A DNA stretch of 64,000 bases from JAABRU01 sp041390465 (GTDB lineage Bacteria; Desulfobacterota; Desulfobacteria; Desulfobacterales; Desulfococcaceae). Below the pieces are notes generated by a model. The model was not told where the DNA came from and searched no databases. It worked only from the letters and a program-made list of their open reading frames with translations. Made by a program: the position numbers and the translations under genes. The DNA is taken from positions 1-64,000 of the forward strand of contig JAWKPW010000001.1 in NCBI GenBank assembly GCA_041390465.1, read 5' to 3'. Below are positions 37,440 through 48,300 of the stretch, in pieces. The number at the start of each line of letters is the position of its first letter. The first letter of the stretch is position 1.

Positions 37440-38441
37440 ATGACAGAAAAACTCTTTACAAGAGATACCTGGAAGCCCAAAAGTTTTGACGAGGAGACCA
37501 GTTCTGTCCGGGTTGTGGCTGTGACGGAAAATCCGGTCCGGGTATGGGACTGGAACAGCAGACAGTATATTGATGAGGTGCTGCTGGTGGACGGTTTTTC
37601 CCTGCCGCCCAGCGGGAAAATTCCACTGCTGGACGCACACAACCGATCCAGTGTTGCCAGTGTGCTGGGAAGCGCAAGAAGATTCCATCCCAGCGGAAAC
37701 ACTCTGGAATGCGATGTGTTTTTTTCCGGTACGGATGTGGGCAGAAATGCTGCCCAGAATGTGAGGGAAGGCCATCTGACGGATTTTTCCGTGGGCTATT
37801 TTCCGGTCGAGTCCTATTATATCAGGGAAGGAGAGTCCAAAGACATTAACGGCAGGTTTTTCCGGGGCCCGATAAAAGTGACTGCCAGATGGAATCTGAG
37901 AGAACTTTCCCTGACACCCATAGGAGCGGATCAGTATGCAACAGCCCGTTCGGAAAACGGACTTATCTCCTCTCCTGAGGGGATGATTCCTTCTCCGCCT
38001 CAGATGCCAAATGCGCCTGCACAGGAACCCGGGTCTCCGGTGGCACAGACTCCGGAACAGCCCATGCCGCCTGTGCAGCAGAATGCTGCCCGGGCAGAGG
38101 TTCAGACTCCGGAGCCTGTTCAGCAGACTTCGGCTGATTTGCAGATGGAACCTTCCCGGCCCGCTGTGCAGACTCCGCCGCCCCAGGCTGTTTCACCTCC
38201 CGCGGAAGTTCCTCAGCCTGATACCGCCCAGCGGGCTGTGCCCCAACAGGACAAAAAAACACCGCAGACAGGCCAGCAGAGTGCGGAGCACGTGTCTGAA
38301 CGGCAGCGGCAGCAGTTGCCGCCCAAACCGATCCCTCTTGCGCCAAAATCCCGGCAGGCGGAAAGAGATTTTGTGGATATGATTTTTTACGCCTTTCTGG
38401 CCATAGCGGTTCTTTTCATTCTCAAAGGCATGTTTTTATAG
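37440..38441 (+). CDS. HK97-type prohead protease with proline/glutamine-rich tail and membrane anchor
   Basis: The first 170 residues form a prohead maturation protease: FTRDTWKPKSFDEETSS, the His motif LLDAHNRS (H67), the Ser motif TDFSVGY (S117) and LRELSLTPIGAD (E155), spaced as in HK97 gp4. In phages it cleaves the capsid scaffold. Residues 175-305 are a Pro/Gln/Ala-rich linker, and the last 20 residues (MIFYAFLAIAVLFILKGMFL) form a membrane helix, unusual for a phage enzyme. AAGGAG five to ten bases before the ATG supports the start. No portal, capsid, terminase or integrase gene is near. It sits between a tRNA-like scar and a trmO fragment. A domesticated phage protease is the best reading. 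Confidence 0.8.
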   Translation: MTEKLFTRDTWKPKSFDEETSSVRVVAVTENPVRVWDWNSRQYIDEVLLVDGFSLPPSGKIPLLDAHNRSSVASVLGSARRFHPSGNTLECDVFFSGTDVGRNAAQNVREGHLTDFSVGYFPVESYYIREGESKDINGRFFRGPIKVTARWNLRELSLTPIGADQYATARSENGLISSPEGMIPSPPQMPNAPAQEPGSPVAQTPEQPMPPVQQNAARAEVQTPEPVQQTSADLQMEPSRPAVQTPPPQAVSPPAEVPQPDTAQRAVPQQDKKTPQTGQQSAEHVSERQRQQLPPKPIPLAPKSRQAERDFVDMIFYAFLAIAVLFILKGMFL

Positions 38442-38633
38442 GTGCGTCTTGCAAAAATGGAAGGCAACAAACTGTACATAAAAGGAGCGGATATGCCGGA
38501 TGGCACCCCGCTTTTGGACATCAGGCCCTGTGTGCCGGAATTTGACAGGTGTGAGGTCCAAAAGACGGGGCGGTTTGCGGATGTTTCAGAAAAACCTGAA
38601 AAAGCAAAGGACAATGGCAGATTTTTCCGCTGA
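38442..38633 (+). pseudogene. trmO (tsaA) 3' fragment
   Basis: This 63-codon frame starts directly after the stop of the protease gene. Its first 40 residues match the conserved end of the TrmO/TsaA (UPF0066) tRNA N6-methyltransferase: EGNKLYIKG, then DGTPLLDIRPCVPEFD. The catalytic N-terminal two thirds are missing, so it cannot be functional alone. The last 20 residues are unlike the family. A deletion or insertion whose breakpoint is the protease/trmO boundary is inferred. Confidence 0.7.
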
Positions 38634-38636
38634 GGT

Positions 38637-39044
38637 TCAGGTTTTGCCTTTCACCTTTTTCAGCTTTTCTTCAATCCGGGCAAAAAGATTGCGCTGGTCT
38701 TCTTCTTTTCTGGCCTGAAAAGCTTCAATTTTTTCTTTAAAGTTTTTCTGCGTGCTCTGAAACTTTTCGATTTCCTCCCGGATAGTGGTTCCAGGTTCAT
38801 GCCTGGGAATTTCCTCGATTTTCAGATGATCCCGGATAAAGAGGCGGGTTCCGTAAGGACCTTTGACCATCTCGACAATCTCCTGCTCATCGAGCCTTTT
38901 GCACAGGAGGTGCCCCAGTTCCAGAGACATGGACAGGGTTTCACAGATGGCATCCACAGAAGGAGGTTCACTGTGACCGTGCTCGTATATCCGTATGGCT
39001 GCCACCACAAGGTGGCTTTGGGTATAAAAATCGTTTGCCTTCAT
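38637..39044 (-). CDS. Small winged-helix/coiled-coil protein
   Basis: 135 residues from the ATG at 39044. The first 80 look like a winged helix-turn-helix (PSVDAICETLSMSLELGHLLCKRLDEQEIVEMV followed by a wing), and the rest is a charged coiled-coil (EKFQSTQKNFKEKIEAFQ, then EKLKKVKGK). It may bind DNA as a dimer; target unknown. It converges with the trmO fragment, ending three bases from it. Start choice: MKANDF with GAGG eight bases upstream; the ten extra residues of the longer frame have no ribosome site. Confidence 0.65.
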   Translation of the reverse strand: MKANDFYTQSHLVVAAIRIYEHGHSEPPSVDAICETLSMSLELGHLLCKRLDEQEIVEMVKGPYGTRLFIRDHLKIEEIPRHEPGTTIREEIEKFQSTQKNFKEKIEAFQARKEEDQRNLFARIEEKLKKVKGKT

Positions 39045-39356
39045 TTCTTTAACCTCGGTTTGACAAAGCCGCAACGCAGCAGATGTACAGACTTTCCTTT
39101 TTTTTCAAAGTATTGCAAAACAGACGGCTGCCGCTTCTGCGCACTTTTGCCATGAAAAATTTCTTCCGAAAATCCGACACGGAACATTCGGATCCTGATC
39201 CGCATCTTGACATCAACAGGCAGGGAGAGTAACATTTCTTTTTTTTTTTATCAAGTTTATGATTTGTATTTTATGCGGCCCTTTCGCGGATATCTGAGAC
39301 AGAATCGGTGCACGGGTTTCAAGTTTGGCGGAACACATACAGAACAGGAGAACAAA
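39045..39356. other. Intergenic region upstream of eno
   Basis: Divergent upstream region of the winged-helix gene and enolase. It contains the promoter candidate at 39207-39235, a T10 tract and no gene. Confidence 0.6.
39207..39235 (+). promoter_or_regulatory. Sigma70 promoter candidate for eno
   Basis: A consensus -35 TTGACA is followed after 17 bases by TAACAT. Transcription would start about 115 bases before the enolase ATG. Confidence 0.5.
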
Positions 39357-40652
39357 ATGACGGAAATCATTGATGTAAAGGCAAGGGAAGTGCTGGATTC
39401 ACGGGGAAATCCCACTGTGGAAGTGGATCTGCAACTGGCATGCGGGGCAATGGGACGGGCCATTGTGCCTTCCGGAGCTTCCACCGGACAGCGCGAGGCT
39501 CTGGAACTTCGGGATACAGAAGACAGCCGTTATGGCGGAAAAGGGGTGATCCAGGCAGTGAAAAATGTGCTCAGCGTGATCGCCCCCTCCATTCAGGGAA
39601 TGAACGCGGCAGATCAGTTTGCTTTGGATCTGCACCTCATCGAACTGGATGGAACTGAAAACAAATCCAGGCTGGGAGCCAATGCCATACTGGGGGTTTC
39701 CATGGCTGCGGCCAGAGCAGCGGCTCAGGCATACGGCATGCCCCTGTACAAATACCTGGGCGGAATCAATGCCCGCTATCTGCCTGTTCCCATGATGAAT
39801 GTGATCAATGGCGGGGCCCATGCTGCCAACAATCTGGATATACAGGAATTCATGATTATTCCCTTCGGCGCTGAATCCTTTGCCCAGGCTGTGCGCATGG
39901 GAGCGGAAACCTTTCATGCCCTGAAAAAAATCCTCAAAGGCAAAGGACTGAACACGGCTGTGGGGGATGAAGGGGGCTTTGCTCCTGACCTGGAATCCAA
40001 CGAGGCCGCCATTCAACTGATTATGAAAGCCATTGAGGCAGCAGGCTATGTTCCGGGACAGGACATCGGTCTGGGGCTGGACGCGGCTGCCAGCGAATTC
40101 CGCAAGGACGGCAGCTATGTGCTGGCTTCGGAAAACCGGATTCTCACGGCTTCGGAAATGATTGACTATTACGGTGAACTGGTTGCCAAATATCCCATTC
40201 TCTCCATTGAGGACGGTCTGGCCGAGGATGACTGGGAGGGATGGGATGAGATGACCGAAAAACTGGGCATCGGGGTGCAACTGGTGGGGGATGACATTTT
40301 TGTCACCAATCCCCAGATCTTTGCGGAAGGCATTGAAAACGGCATTGCCAACTCCATCCTGATCAAGCTCAACCAGATTGGAACCGTGTCAGAAACCCTG
40401 GAAACCATCAGCATGGCCAAAGAAGCCGGATACACAACCGTCATTTCCCACCGTTCCGGTGAAACCGAGGACACCTTTATCGCGGATCTGGCTGTGGGCA
40501 TGAACGCGGGCCAGATCAAAACCGGCTCCCTTTCCCGCACAGATCGGATCGCCAAATACAATCAGCTCATCCGCATTGAAGAGGAACTGGGAAATTCAGC
40601 CATGTTTTCCGACAGTGTGTTTGTGTTTGATGAAGGGGATGAGACAGACTGA
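39357..40652 (+). CDS. eno: Enolase
   Basis: Converts 2-phosphoglycerate to phosphoenolpyruvate in glycolysis and gluconeogenesis; cytosolic. The 431-residue length is standard. Signatures: REVLDSRGNPTVEVD at the N-terminus, PSGASTGQREALELRD (substrate loop), the Mg-binding Glu of SIEDGLAEDDWEGW, Asp of LVGDDIFVTNP and the signature ILIKLNQIGTVSET. The ATG at 39357 with CAGGAG upstream fits the family start; 50 codons of open frame before it are not coding. Monocistronic, with a large palindromic repeat 56 bases after the stop. The linked upstream pyrG or recA genes common elsewhere are absent. Confidence 0.97.
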   Translation: MTEIIDVKAREVLDSRGNPTVEVDLQLACGAMGRAIVPSGASTGQREALELRDTEDSRYGGKGVIQAVKNVLSVIAPSIQGMNAADQFALDLHLIELDGTENKSRLGANAILGVSMAAARAAAQAYGMPLYKYLGGINARYLPVPMMNVINGGAHAANNLDIQEFMIIPFGAESFAQAVRMGAETFHALKKILKGKGLNTAVGDEGGFAPDLESNEAAIQLIMKAIEAAGYVPGQDIGLGLDAAASEFRKDGSYVLASENRILTASEMIDYYGELVAKYPILSIEDGLAEDDWEGWDEMTEKLGIGVQLVGDDIFVTNPQIFAEGIENGIANSILIKLNQIGTVSETLETISMAKEAGYTTVISHRSGETEDTFIADLAVGMNAGQIKTGSLSRTDRIAKYNQLIRIEEELGNSAMFSDSVFVFDEGDETD

Positions 40653-40707
40653 CACATGGGAACTGTCTGTAAATATAGTTTTTCAGAAAATAAATTTGGG
40701 GTTCTCC

Positions 40708-40778
40708 GCAGGTTGGGTTGAGGAACGAAACCCAACAAACTCAGAGTGTTGGGTTTCACTTCGTTCAACCCAACCTGC
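40708..40778. repeat. Large palindromic repeat after eno
   Basis: An imperfect inverted repeat with arms of about 30 bases (GCAGGTTGGGTTGA outermost, AAACCCAACA innermost) and a 9-base loop. It resembles interspersed palindromes (GGTTGGGTTGAGG type) known from several bacterial genomes and may also end eno transcription, although it lacks a T run. Confidence 0.65.
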
Positions 40779-40894
40779 TCCAAAATAATTATCTTAAAAG
40801 CTATAGAACAAACTTCCAGTTGGTTGTATGCACAAGCCGGAATCTGTGCTGCTTTTCAATGGCATCATGTTTTTGATTTTAAGAAAGGTATCTT

Positions 40895-43800
40895 ATGAAA
40901 ACTGCATTGAAAATTGTGCTGCTGTCCGCGATGCTGAGTCTTCCGCTGTCTCTGTATGCCGAAAACAGCGGGGAGAATCCGCAGGGCAAATCCAAAGACA
41001 CCCTTGTCATCAGCATGAGCAGATTTTCTCCGCCCCTGACCTTCCTCAATGCAGAGGGAAATCCCGCAGGTCTGTTTGTGGACATATGGAAGCTGTGGGC
41101 AGAAAAAACCGGGCGGGAAATAGAATTTCTTTCCTCCTCCTTCAGTGAAAGTCTGGAAAATCTGAAAAAGGGTTCCGCGGATATTCATTCCGGACTTGCC
41201 ATTACCCCGGAACGGGAACAGTGGATGGCATTTTCCCAGCCGTTTTATGAAAATCTGTCCTGTCTGTTTTTTCCTGTAAAACACGGGCAAATCCTGACTG
41301 TCGGAGAACTTGGGGGAAAAAAGGTCGGTGTTGTGAAAAATTCCTCACAGGAGGAGTATCTCAGAAAACATTATCCGGATATTGAATGCGTTCTGTTCAA
41401 CAGCACGCAGGACGCCATTCTCAGCGCCAGAGACGGGAAGGTGCGTGCGGTGGCCTATTCCTGTATCACTGCATCCGCAGATATAATGAAACTGGGGCTT
41501 TCCGGCGAATTTGAATATGGCAGGGACATCCTTTACACAACAGGCGTTCATGCAGGCGTTGCAAAAGAAAACAAAGATCTGCTGGCTCTCATTGACAAAG
41601 GCTTTGATGCCATTTCCAACAGCGAACTGCATGAAATTGAAAAACGCTGGATACCGGATCCGGAAAAACGCCATTACCGGCCCGATGCAAAAATAATCCG
41701 GCTGACTGCCAAAGAAGAAGCCTGGCTAAAATCCCACAGAACTGTCCGGGTGGGGCTGGCCCCGGATTTCCCGCCGCTGCGGATTCACACCAAAGAAGGC
41801 ATAAAGGGATTCACAATGGATTATCTGGAACTGATAAGCCAAAGAGGCGGCATTCAGTTTCAGTATGTTCCTGTTGAACTTGCTGAAACAGATGCAAAAC
41901 TGCAATCCCGCGAGATTGACATGTTTCATTCCTTTGCTGTTCCCAAACGTCTGGAGTATGCCCTTTTCACAAAGCCTTTCACAGAATTCAAAATCCTTAT
42001 CATCACCCGCAGTGATGCGCCGTTCATGGACGGCATCAGCGCGCTGAGGGGCAGAAACGTGGCAGTGCTGAAAGGGATAGGGATTTACAATGAAATGGTA
42101 AGTCCGTATCCTGACATTGAAAGGATTGAGATGGACAGAATGGAGGATCTGTTCAAAGCTGTATCTGAATCCGGAGTCTATGCCACCCTTTCCGCTCCCC
42201 TGTTTGCGGGATATCTGATGCAGAATTATCCGAATCTGAAAATAGGCGGTGTTGCGGATCACGCCAATGTGCCTTTTCTGTATGCGGTTCGCGGGGACTG
42301 GCCGGAACTGGTCAGCATTGTCAACAAGGTGCTTGCTTCCGTCACCCGTGAGGAGCAGGATGCCATTTTTCAGAAATGGTGCAGGGTTCAGGTGGAATAC
42401 CGCGCGAACTGGTCTGAAATTCTGAAATGGATTTATACGGTTACAATCTTCTTTGTCCTTGTTCTGGGCATCTCGCTGTACTGGAACAGAAAACTGGCAA
42501 AAGAAATTTCAGAGCGCAGGCGCACCGAGGAATCCCTGCGCCACAGCGAGGAACGCTTCCGGGCAATCTTTGAATATGCGGCCATTGGCATTGCACTGGT
42601 GGACGCTGATGCAGAACTGGTAATGGCAAATTCCGCGATGGAATGCTTTACGGGATATACGGGTGAGGAACTGCGCAGGGCGGGAATTGCCGCGGCAACC
42701 CATCCGGATGACTGGACCCCGGATATTCAACTCTTCACAGAGCTGCGCGAAGGAAAACACAGCCATTATTCCATTGAAAAACGCTATGTCCGGAAAGACG
42801 GTCAGATCCTGTGGGGACGTCTCACGGTTTCCGGCATCCGCGATGCAGCCGGAAATCTCACCCATGCCATCGGAATGGTGGAGGACATTACAGAACGCAG
42901 ACAGACTGAGGAACTGCTCAGGGAAAAGGAGCGCCTGCTGTCAGACATTATCAACTTTCTGCCGGATGCCACGTTTGTGATTGACACACAGGGAAAGGTG
43001 CTTGCATGGAACCGGGCAATGGAAGTTATGTCCGGAAAAAACGCGGAGGAAATGCTGGGCAGAGGAAATTATGAATACGCGCTGCCCTTTTACGGGGAAC
43101 GCAGAGCGGCTTTGATTGATCTCGCGCTTGCCTCCTCACCGAACATTGAAAAAACATATGCGCAGATGCAAAGAAGCGGGGAAACAATCATCGCGGAAGG
43201 CTGCTGTCCGAACCTTCCTGCCGGAATCCGATGGCTGTTCGGACATGCCCGTGTTCTCAGAAATCTGAAGGGAGAACTTGTGGGCGCCATTGAGTCTCTC
43301 CGTGATATTACAGACAGCAAAACCGCTGAAACAGAATTGAAAAAAGCCAAAGAGGCGGCAGAATCCGCGACCCGTGCCAAATCCGAATTTCTGGCAAACA
43401 TGAGTCACGAAATCCGCACCCCCATGAATGCTGTGGTCAACATGACCCGGCTGCTGCTGGATACGGACTTGAATCAGGAACAGCGGGAGTATGCGGAAAC
43501 CGCGATGGCATCTTCCGAAATTCTGCTGTCCCTGATCAATGACATTCTGGATTTTTCCAAGATCGAGGCCGGAAAACTGGAACTGGAAAACAGGGATTTC
43601 CGTCTGAGAGATATTGTTGAACCGCTTGCTAAGATGATGAAACAGAAAACAGAGGAAAAAGGGCTTTGCCTGACATACGGCATTGAGCCGGATGTGCCCT
43701 CTTGGGTGAAAGGGGATCCTGTCCGGGTGCGTCAGATTCTGCTCAATTTTCTCAACAATGCGGTCAAATTCACAGACAGGGGCGGAATCACTGTCAGCAT

Positions 43801-45289
43801 ATCTTTGGAAAATCAGACAGACACCCATGTCACGGTGAAATTTTGGGTGGAAGACACCGGGATCGGAATTCCTGAAGACCGCAGAAATCTGCTGTTTCAG
43901 TCCTTTTCACAGACCGATGCCTCTGTTTCCCGAAAATACGGGGGCACAGGGCTGGGACTGGCCATTTCAAAACAACTGGCTGAACTTATGGGCGGCCGGG
44001 TCGGTGCGGAAAGTGAGGAAGGCATGGGATCAGCCTTCTGGTTTACCGCAGTTTTTGAAAAAAGTGCATCCAAAAACGGTGTCCTGCCGCCGATGCAGTC
44101 CGGGTTGGAAGAAAAAATCTGCGATAGGGACAAAAGCAGCGTCCTGCCCGCCGATCAGACAAAACCCATCCGCATTCTTGTGGCCGAAGACAATATTCCC
44201 AATCAGAAAGTGATACTGGCAGTTCTGAAAAAATTCGGTCTTGGGGCTGATATTGCCGGCAATGGCAGGGAAGCGGTGGATGCCCTCCGGAACAAAGCCT
44301 ATGATCTGGTTTTTATGGATATACAGATGCCGGAGATGGATGGCATCGAAGCTGCCCGGCTGATCCGTGATCCGGGTTCCGGGGTTCTGAATCCGGATAT
44401 TCCCATTGTGGCCATGACTGCAACTGCCACAAAAGCGGATCGGCAGAAATGTTTTGACGCGGGAATGAATGACTATATTTCAAAACCGATTGATATGGAC
44501 AAACTGCTGTCCGTAATCACCACGCAGTTGTCAGTGAGCAGCTGTCCGTTGCCGCCAGACAATAATTCCTTGAAAACAGAGAACTCTTTGCTGACAGCAG
44601 AAATTTTCAACTGTCAGAATTTTCTGAAACGCATGGGCGGCGATGAGCTTCTGCTGAAGGAAATGATTGCAGAGATTCCCGCACATTTTTCCGAGGTGAT
44701 CGCAGAACTGAAAAATGCCGCAGACAGAGGGGATACAGAGAAAATACGGCATCTGGCACATTTTCTCAGGGGAATCAGCGCCAATGTTTCCGCGGAGCGG
44801 ATAAGGGATATTGCCTGTCAGATGGAAATTGCAGGGGAAAAAGGGGAAACCGGCATGGTGCGGTCCCTGACAGACAGGCTGGAACAGGAAGCCGATCGTT
44901 TCCGGTCGGAGATCGCGGCCATGTTTCCGGGAATCTTTCAGACCGTTGAGGAACCGAAAGCAGAGGAATCGGAAAGAATGCCGGAAGAGCCAAAGTCTCT
45001 GCCGCGGGAAGTGATCCGGATGCTGGAAGCGGATTTTCTCCCGAAATGGGAGAAATACACAGCGGCATTTTTCATTGAGGAAACAGAGAATCTTGCAGGC
45101 GAACTCAGGCGCATCGGAACCGAATGGCAACTGGGTTTTCTGAACCGCTACAGTGAAAAAATGCTCAGGGCGGTGCAGCAGTACAATTTCAGCGAATGGG
45201 AAAAACTTGTGGCACAGTTTCCGGAAATCATGGACAGAATCAGGAAAATAGCGGAACAGGCAAAGCAGAACGGGCTTCCGGAAGCTTAA
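40895..45289 (+). CDS. Hybrid sensor kinase: two solute-binding domains, PAS, HK, REC, HPt
   Basis: 1464 residues. A signal peptide (1-22) leads into two tandem SBP_bac_3 domains in the periplasm (about 36-260 and 270-500), then a membrane helix (508-530), two PAS domains (about 548-665 and 672-805), HisKA with H838 (NMSHEIRTPMN), a HATPase (GDPVRVRQILLNFLNNAVKFT region), a receiver (D1142) and an HPt (H1289 in AHFLRG). A BvgS/EvgS-like phosphorelay sensing a small periplasmic ligand is expected. The last 90 residues form a helical module shared with the next gene. No response regulator gene is adjacent, so the output partner is unknown. The next gene starts 55 bases later. Confidence 0.9.
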   Translation: MKTALKIVLLSAMLSLPLSLYAENSGENPQGKSKDTLVISMSRFSPPLTFLNAEGNPAGLFVDIWKLWAEKTGREIEFLSSSFSESLENLKKGSADIHSGLAITPEREQWMAFSQPFYENLSCLFFPVKHGQILTVGELGGKKVGVVKNSSQEEYLRKHYPDIECVLFNSTQDAILSARDGKVRAVAYSCITASADIMKLGLSGEFEYGRDILYTTGVHAGVAKENKDLLALIDKGFDAISNSELHEIEKRWIPDPEKRHYRPDAKIIRLTAKEEAWLKSHRTVRVGLAPDFPPLRIHTKEGIKGFTMDYLELISQRGGIQFQYVPVELAETDAKLQSREIDMFHSFAVPKRLEYALFTKPFTEFKILIITRSDAPFMDGISALRGRNVAVLKGIGIYNEMVSPYPDIERIEMDRMEDLFKAVSESGVYATLSAPLFAGYLMQNYPNLKIGGVADHANVPFLYAVRGDWPELVSIVNKVLASVTREEQDAIFQKWCRVQVEYRANWSEILKWIYTVTIFFVLVLGISLYWNRKLAKEISERRRTEESLRHSEERFRAIFEYAAIGIALVDADAELVMANSAMECFTGYTGEELRRAGIAAATHPDDWTPDIQLFTELREGKHSHYSIEKRYVRKDGQILWGRLTVSGIRDAAGNLTHAIGMVEDITERRQTEELLREKERLLSDIINFLPDATFVIDTQGKVLAWNRAMEVMSGKNAEEMLGRGNYEYALPFYGERRAALIDLALASSPNIEKTYAQMQRSGETIIAEGCCPNLPAGIRWLFGHARVLRNLKGELVGAIESLRDITDSKTAETELKKAKEAAESATRAKSEFLANMSHEIRTPMNAVVNMTRLLLDTDLNQEQREYAETAMASSEILLSLINDILDFSKIEAGKLELENRDFRLRDIVEPLAKMMKQKTEEKGLCLTYGIEPDVPSWVKGDPVRVRQILLNFLNNAVKFTDRGGITVSISLENQTDTHVTVKFWVEDTGIGIPEDRRNLLFQSFSQTDASVSRKYGGTGLGLAISKQLAELMGGRVGAESEEGMGSAFWFTAVFEKSASKNGVLPPMQSGLEEKICDRDKSSVLPADQTKPIRILVAEDNIPNQKVILAVLKKFGLGADIAGNGREAVDALRNKAYDLVFMDIQMPEMDGIEAARLIRDPGSGVLNPDIPIVAMTATATKADRQKCFDAGMNDYISKPIDMDKLLSVITTQLSVSSCPLPPDNNSLKTENSLLTAEIFNCQNFLKRMGGDELLLKEMIAEIPAHFSEVIAELKNAADRGDTEKIRHLAHFLRGISANVSAERIRDIACQMEIAGEKGETGMVRSLTDRLEQEADRFRSEIAAMFPGIFQTVEEPKAEESERMPEEPKSLPREVIRMLEADFLPKWEKYTAAFFIEETENLAGELRRIGTEWQLGFLNRYSEKMLRAVQQYNFSEWEKLVAQFPEIMDRIRKIAEQAKQNGLPEA

Positions 45290-45343
45290 GCCACTTTCAG
45301 GCCGGCAGTTTGAGCAGGTGCCGAAAGTTCAGGAGAAACGCCA

Positions 45344-48300
45344 ATGGAAATCTCCGTAAAAAATTATACGTTGTCAAAAAAACTTTATGAAAGTTCAAAC
45401 TCACTGGTTTTCAGAGCCTTCCGGAATCAGGACGGAAAACCCGTCATTCTGAAAATGCTCAGGGAAGCCCGTCCCTCTCCCGAACGGATTGCATGGTTCA
45501 GGCGTGAATATGAAATAAACCGGAAGATGCGACTTTCGGGCATTCCTGATATTTATGAACTTAAAAACGAAGATAACCGCTGGATGATGGTAATGGAAGA
45601 TTTTGGCGGAGATTCACTGCATGTTTTAAAGATTGCCGGAAACACGGATTTGCAGAATTTTCTTGCACTGGCCGTAAAAATTGCGGAAATTGTCGGCCAG
45701 ATTCATCAACTGCATATCATTCACAAAGACATCTGCCCGGCCAATATTGTGCTGAACCCTGCAGGCGGACAGGTCAAAATCATTGATTTCGGAATTTCCA
45801 CAGTATTATCCCGTGAAAATCAGACCTTCTGCAGCCCCGGCATTCTGCAGGGAAATCTGAATTATATTTCCCCGGAGCAGACCGGCCGCATGAACCGGGC
45901 AATGGATTATCGCACGGATTTTTATTCGCTTGGCATAAGTTTTTATGAACTTCTCACAGGCCGCCTGCCTTTTCAGAGTGATGATCCCCTTGAACTGATT
46001 CACTGCCACCTTGCCAGACACGCGACTGCTCCGTCTCTGCTTCTTTCATCAATGCCGGTCTTTCCCTTCCGCGAGGAACTGCGCCCTGTGCTTGACGCGG
46101 TTTCTTCCATCATTATGAAACTGATGGCAAAGAACGCGCAGGATCGTTATCAGTCCGCCTGCGGCCTGATAACAGATTTGGAAAAATGCCTTTCCTTTGT
46201 TTCAGAACCCTTGTCCGCCATTGGTTTCACCCCCGGTTCCCAGGATGTTTCCGACCGATTCATGATTCCCCAGAAACTTTATGGCCGCAGCAGGGAAATT
46301 TCCCGTTTGCTTCAGTTGTTTGATCAGACCTCCGCGGGAGAAAAGCATCTGATTCTGGTAAGCGGAGAACCGGGAGTTGGAAAATCTGCTTTGATTCAGG
46401 AGCTTTACAGACCAATCACTGAAAAACGGGCATATTTCCTTTCAGGCAAATTTGATCAGTATCAGCGCAATATCCCCTTTGTTGCATTCCGTCAGGCATT
46501 CCGCCAGTTCTGTGACCATCTGCTGACACAACGTTCGGAAGATCTTGCGGTCTGGAAAAAGAAAATTCTGGATGCAGTTGGTGACAGCGGGCAGGTTCTC
46601 ATTGATGTGATTCCCCATCTTGAATTTGTGATTGGAAAGCAGCCGGAGATTCCCCAAGTCGGTTTTCAGGAGTCCCAAAACCGCTTTTATCTGTATTTTC
46701 AGTATTTCATCAGAGCCATCTGCCAGCCGGAACATCCGCTGGTGATTTTTGCTGATGATTTGCAGTGGGCAGATGCTGCCTCGCTCCATCTCATCAAAGT
46801 GCTGATGTCAGATGCCCAAAGCACAAATCTTATGATTATCGGTGCATTTCGTGACAATGAAGTTTTCCCAGGCCATCCTCTGATGATCATGCTGCAGGAA
46901 ATGCAGGATTCCGCAATCACGGTTCACCGGATTCATGTTGAAAACCTCAGACCTGAAAATGTGCTGGAAATGACAGGGGACTGTCTGCACTCTGACGCGG
47001 AAAAAGTCAGACCTCTGGCGGATCTGATCTGTGAAAAAACTCTGGGCAATGCCTTTTTCCTGATTCAGTTTTTAAGCGGTCTTTATGATGACGGGCTTGT
47101 GAGATTTTCCCGCGAAGCAGGCTGGATCTGGGATGTGGAAAAGATCCGTTCAAGAGAAATCACAGACAATGCTGTTTCCTTTATGAGCGGAAAGATCCGG
47201 AAACTTCCCCCTGAGATTCAAAACCTGCTGAAGCTGGCTTCCTGTCTGGGAAACCGTTTTGAGCTGAATGTCCTGTCCCATATCAGGGAAGGTTCACGGG
47301 AGGAGACAAATCTGCATATTTTTGAATGCGTCCGGGAAGGACTTCTGATTCCTCTGGATGATGCCTGCAAACTGATGCTGACCGCAGGAGAAAAAACCGG
47401 GGATGGCGGCTGGCTGCGCTTTGTTCATGATCGGGTCCAGCAGGCTGCATACATGCTGATGGATGAAAATCTGCGCAGGACAGCGCATTTGAAAATCGGC
47501 AGAGTGATGCTGAAAAACACGGATCCGGCCCAACTGGAAAACCGGATTTTTGACATTGTCGGGCATCTGAATTTTCTTGCAGAAGACAGCTTCTCTGACA
47601 GCAGCCGGGAGGAAAAGACGGACATCGCCCGGCTGAATCTGACAGCAGGCAAAAAAGCGATGGCCTCAGCAGCCTATGCTGCGGCACTCGGTTATCTGAA
47701 AACAGGGATCGGCCTGCTGGGGGAGAGCCGCTGGCAAACGCATTTTGATCTCGCGATGGAACTTTGCAGAGAAGCCGCGCAGGCTGCCTATCTTGCCGGA
47801 GATTATCCGGAAATGGAACAGCATCTTGCAGATGCCGGGCATTATGCAAAGACAGTTGGGGACAAACTTCATGCCATTGAAATCCGCATTCTTGCGCTGC
47901 AGGCACAAAACAGACTGGAAGCGGCCATCCAAACCGGACTGTCCGGATTAAAGGAACTGGGATGTGAATTTCCGGAAAATCCGACACCTGAAAATATGGA
48001 AGAAACACTGCGTCATACCATGCAGCAGATATCCCAAAAGGGATTTGAAGGCATTGTCTCTCTTCCGGAAATGACGGACCCGCAGCAGTATGCTGTCAGT
48101 CAGCTTCTGGGAACCCTGACCACACTGGCCATTATGGTGGCACACAGTCTGCTGCCCCTGATTGTGTGCAGACAGATCCGCATCTCCCTGACATACGGAA
48201 CAAATCCGGCATCATCTTTCGGATATGTGACCTGCGGCATCATTCTGTGCAATATTGCCAATGACATTGCCTCCGGATACCGCATGGGCCGTGCGGGCCT

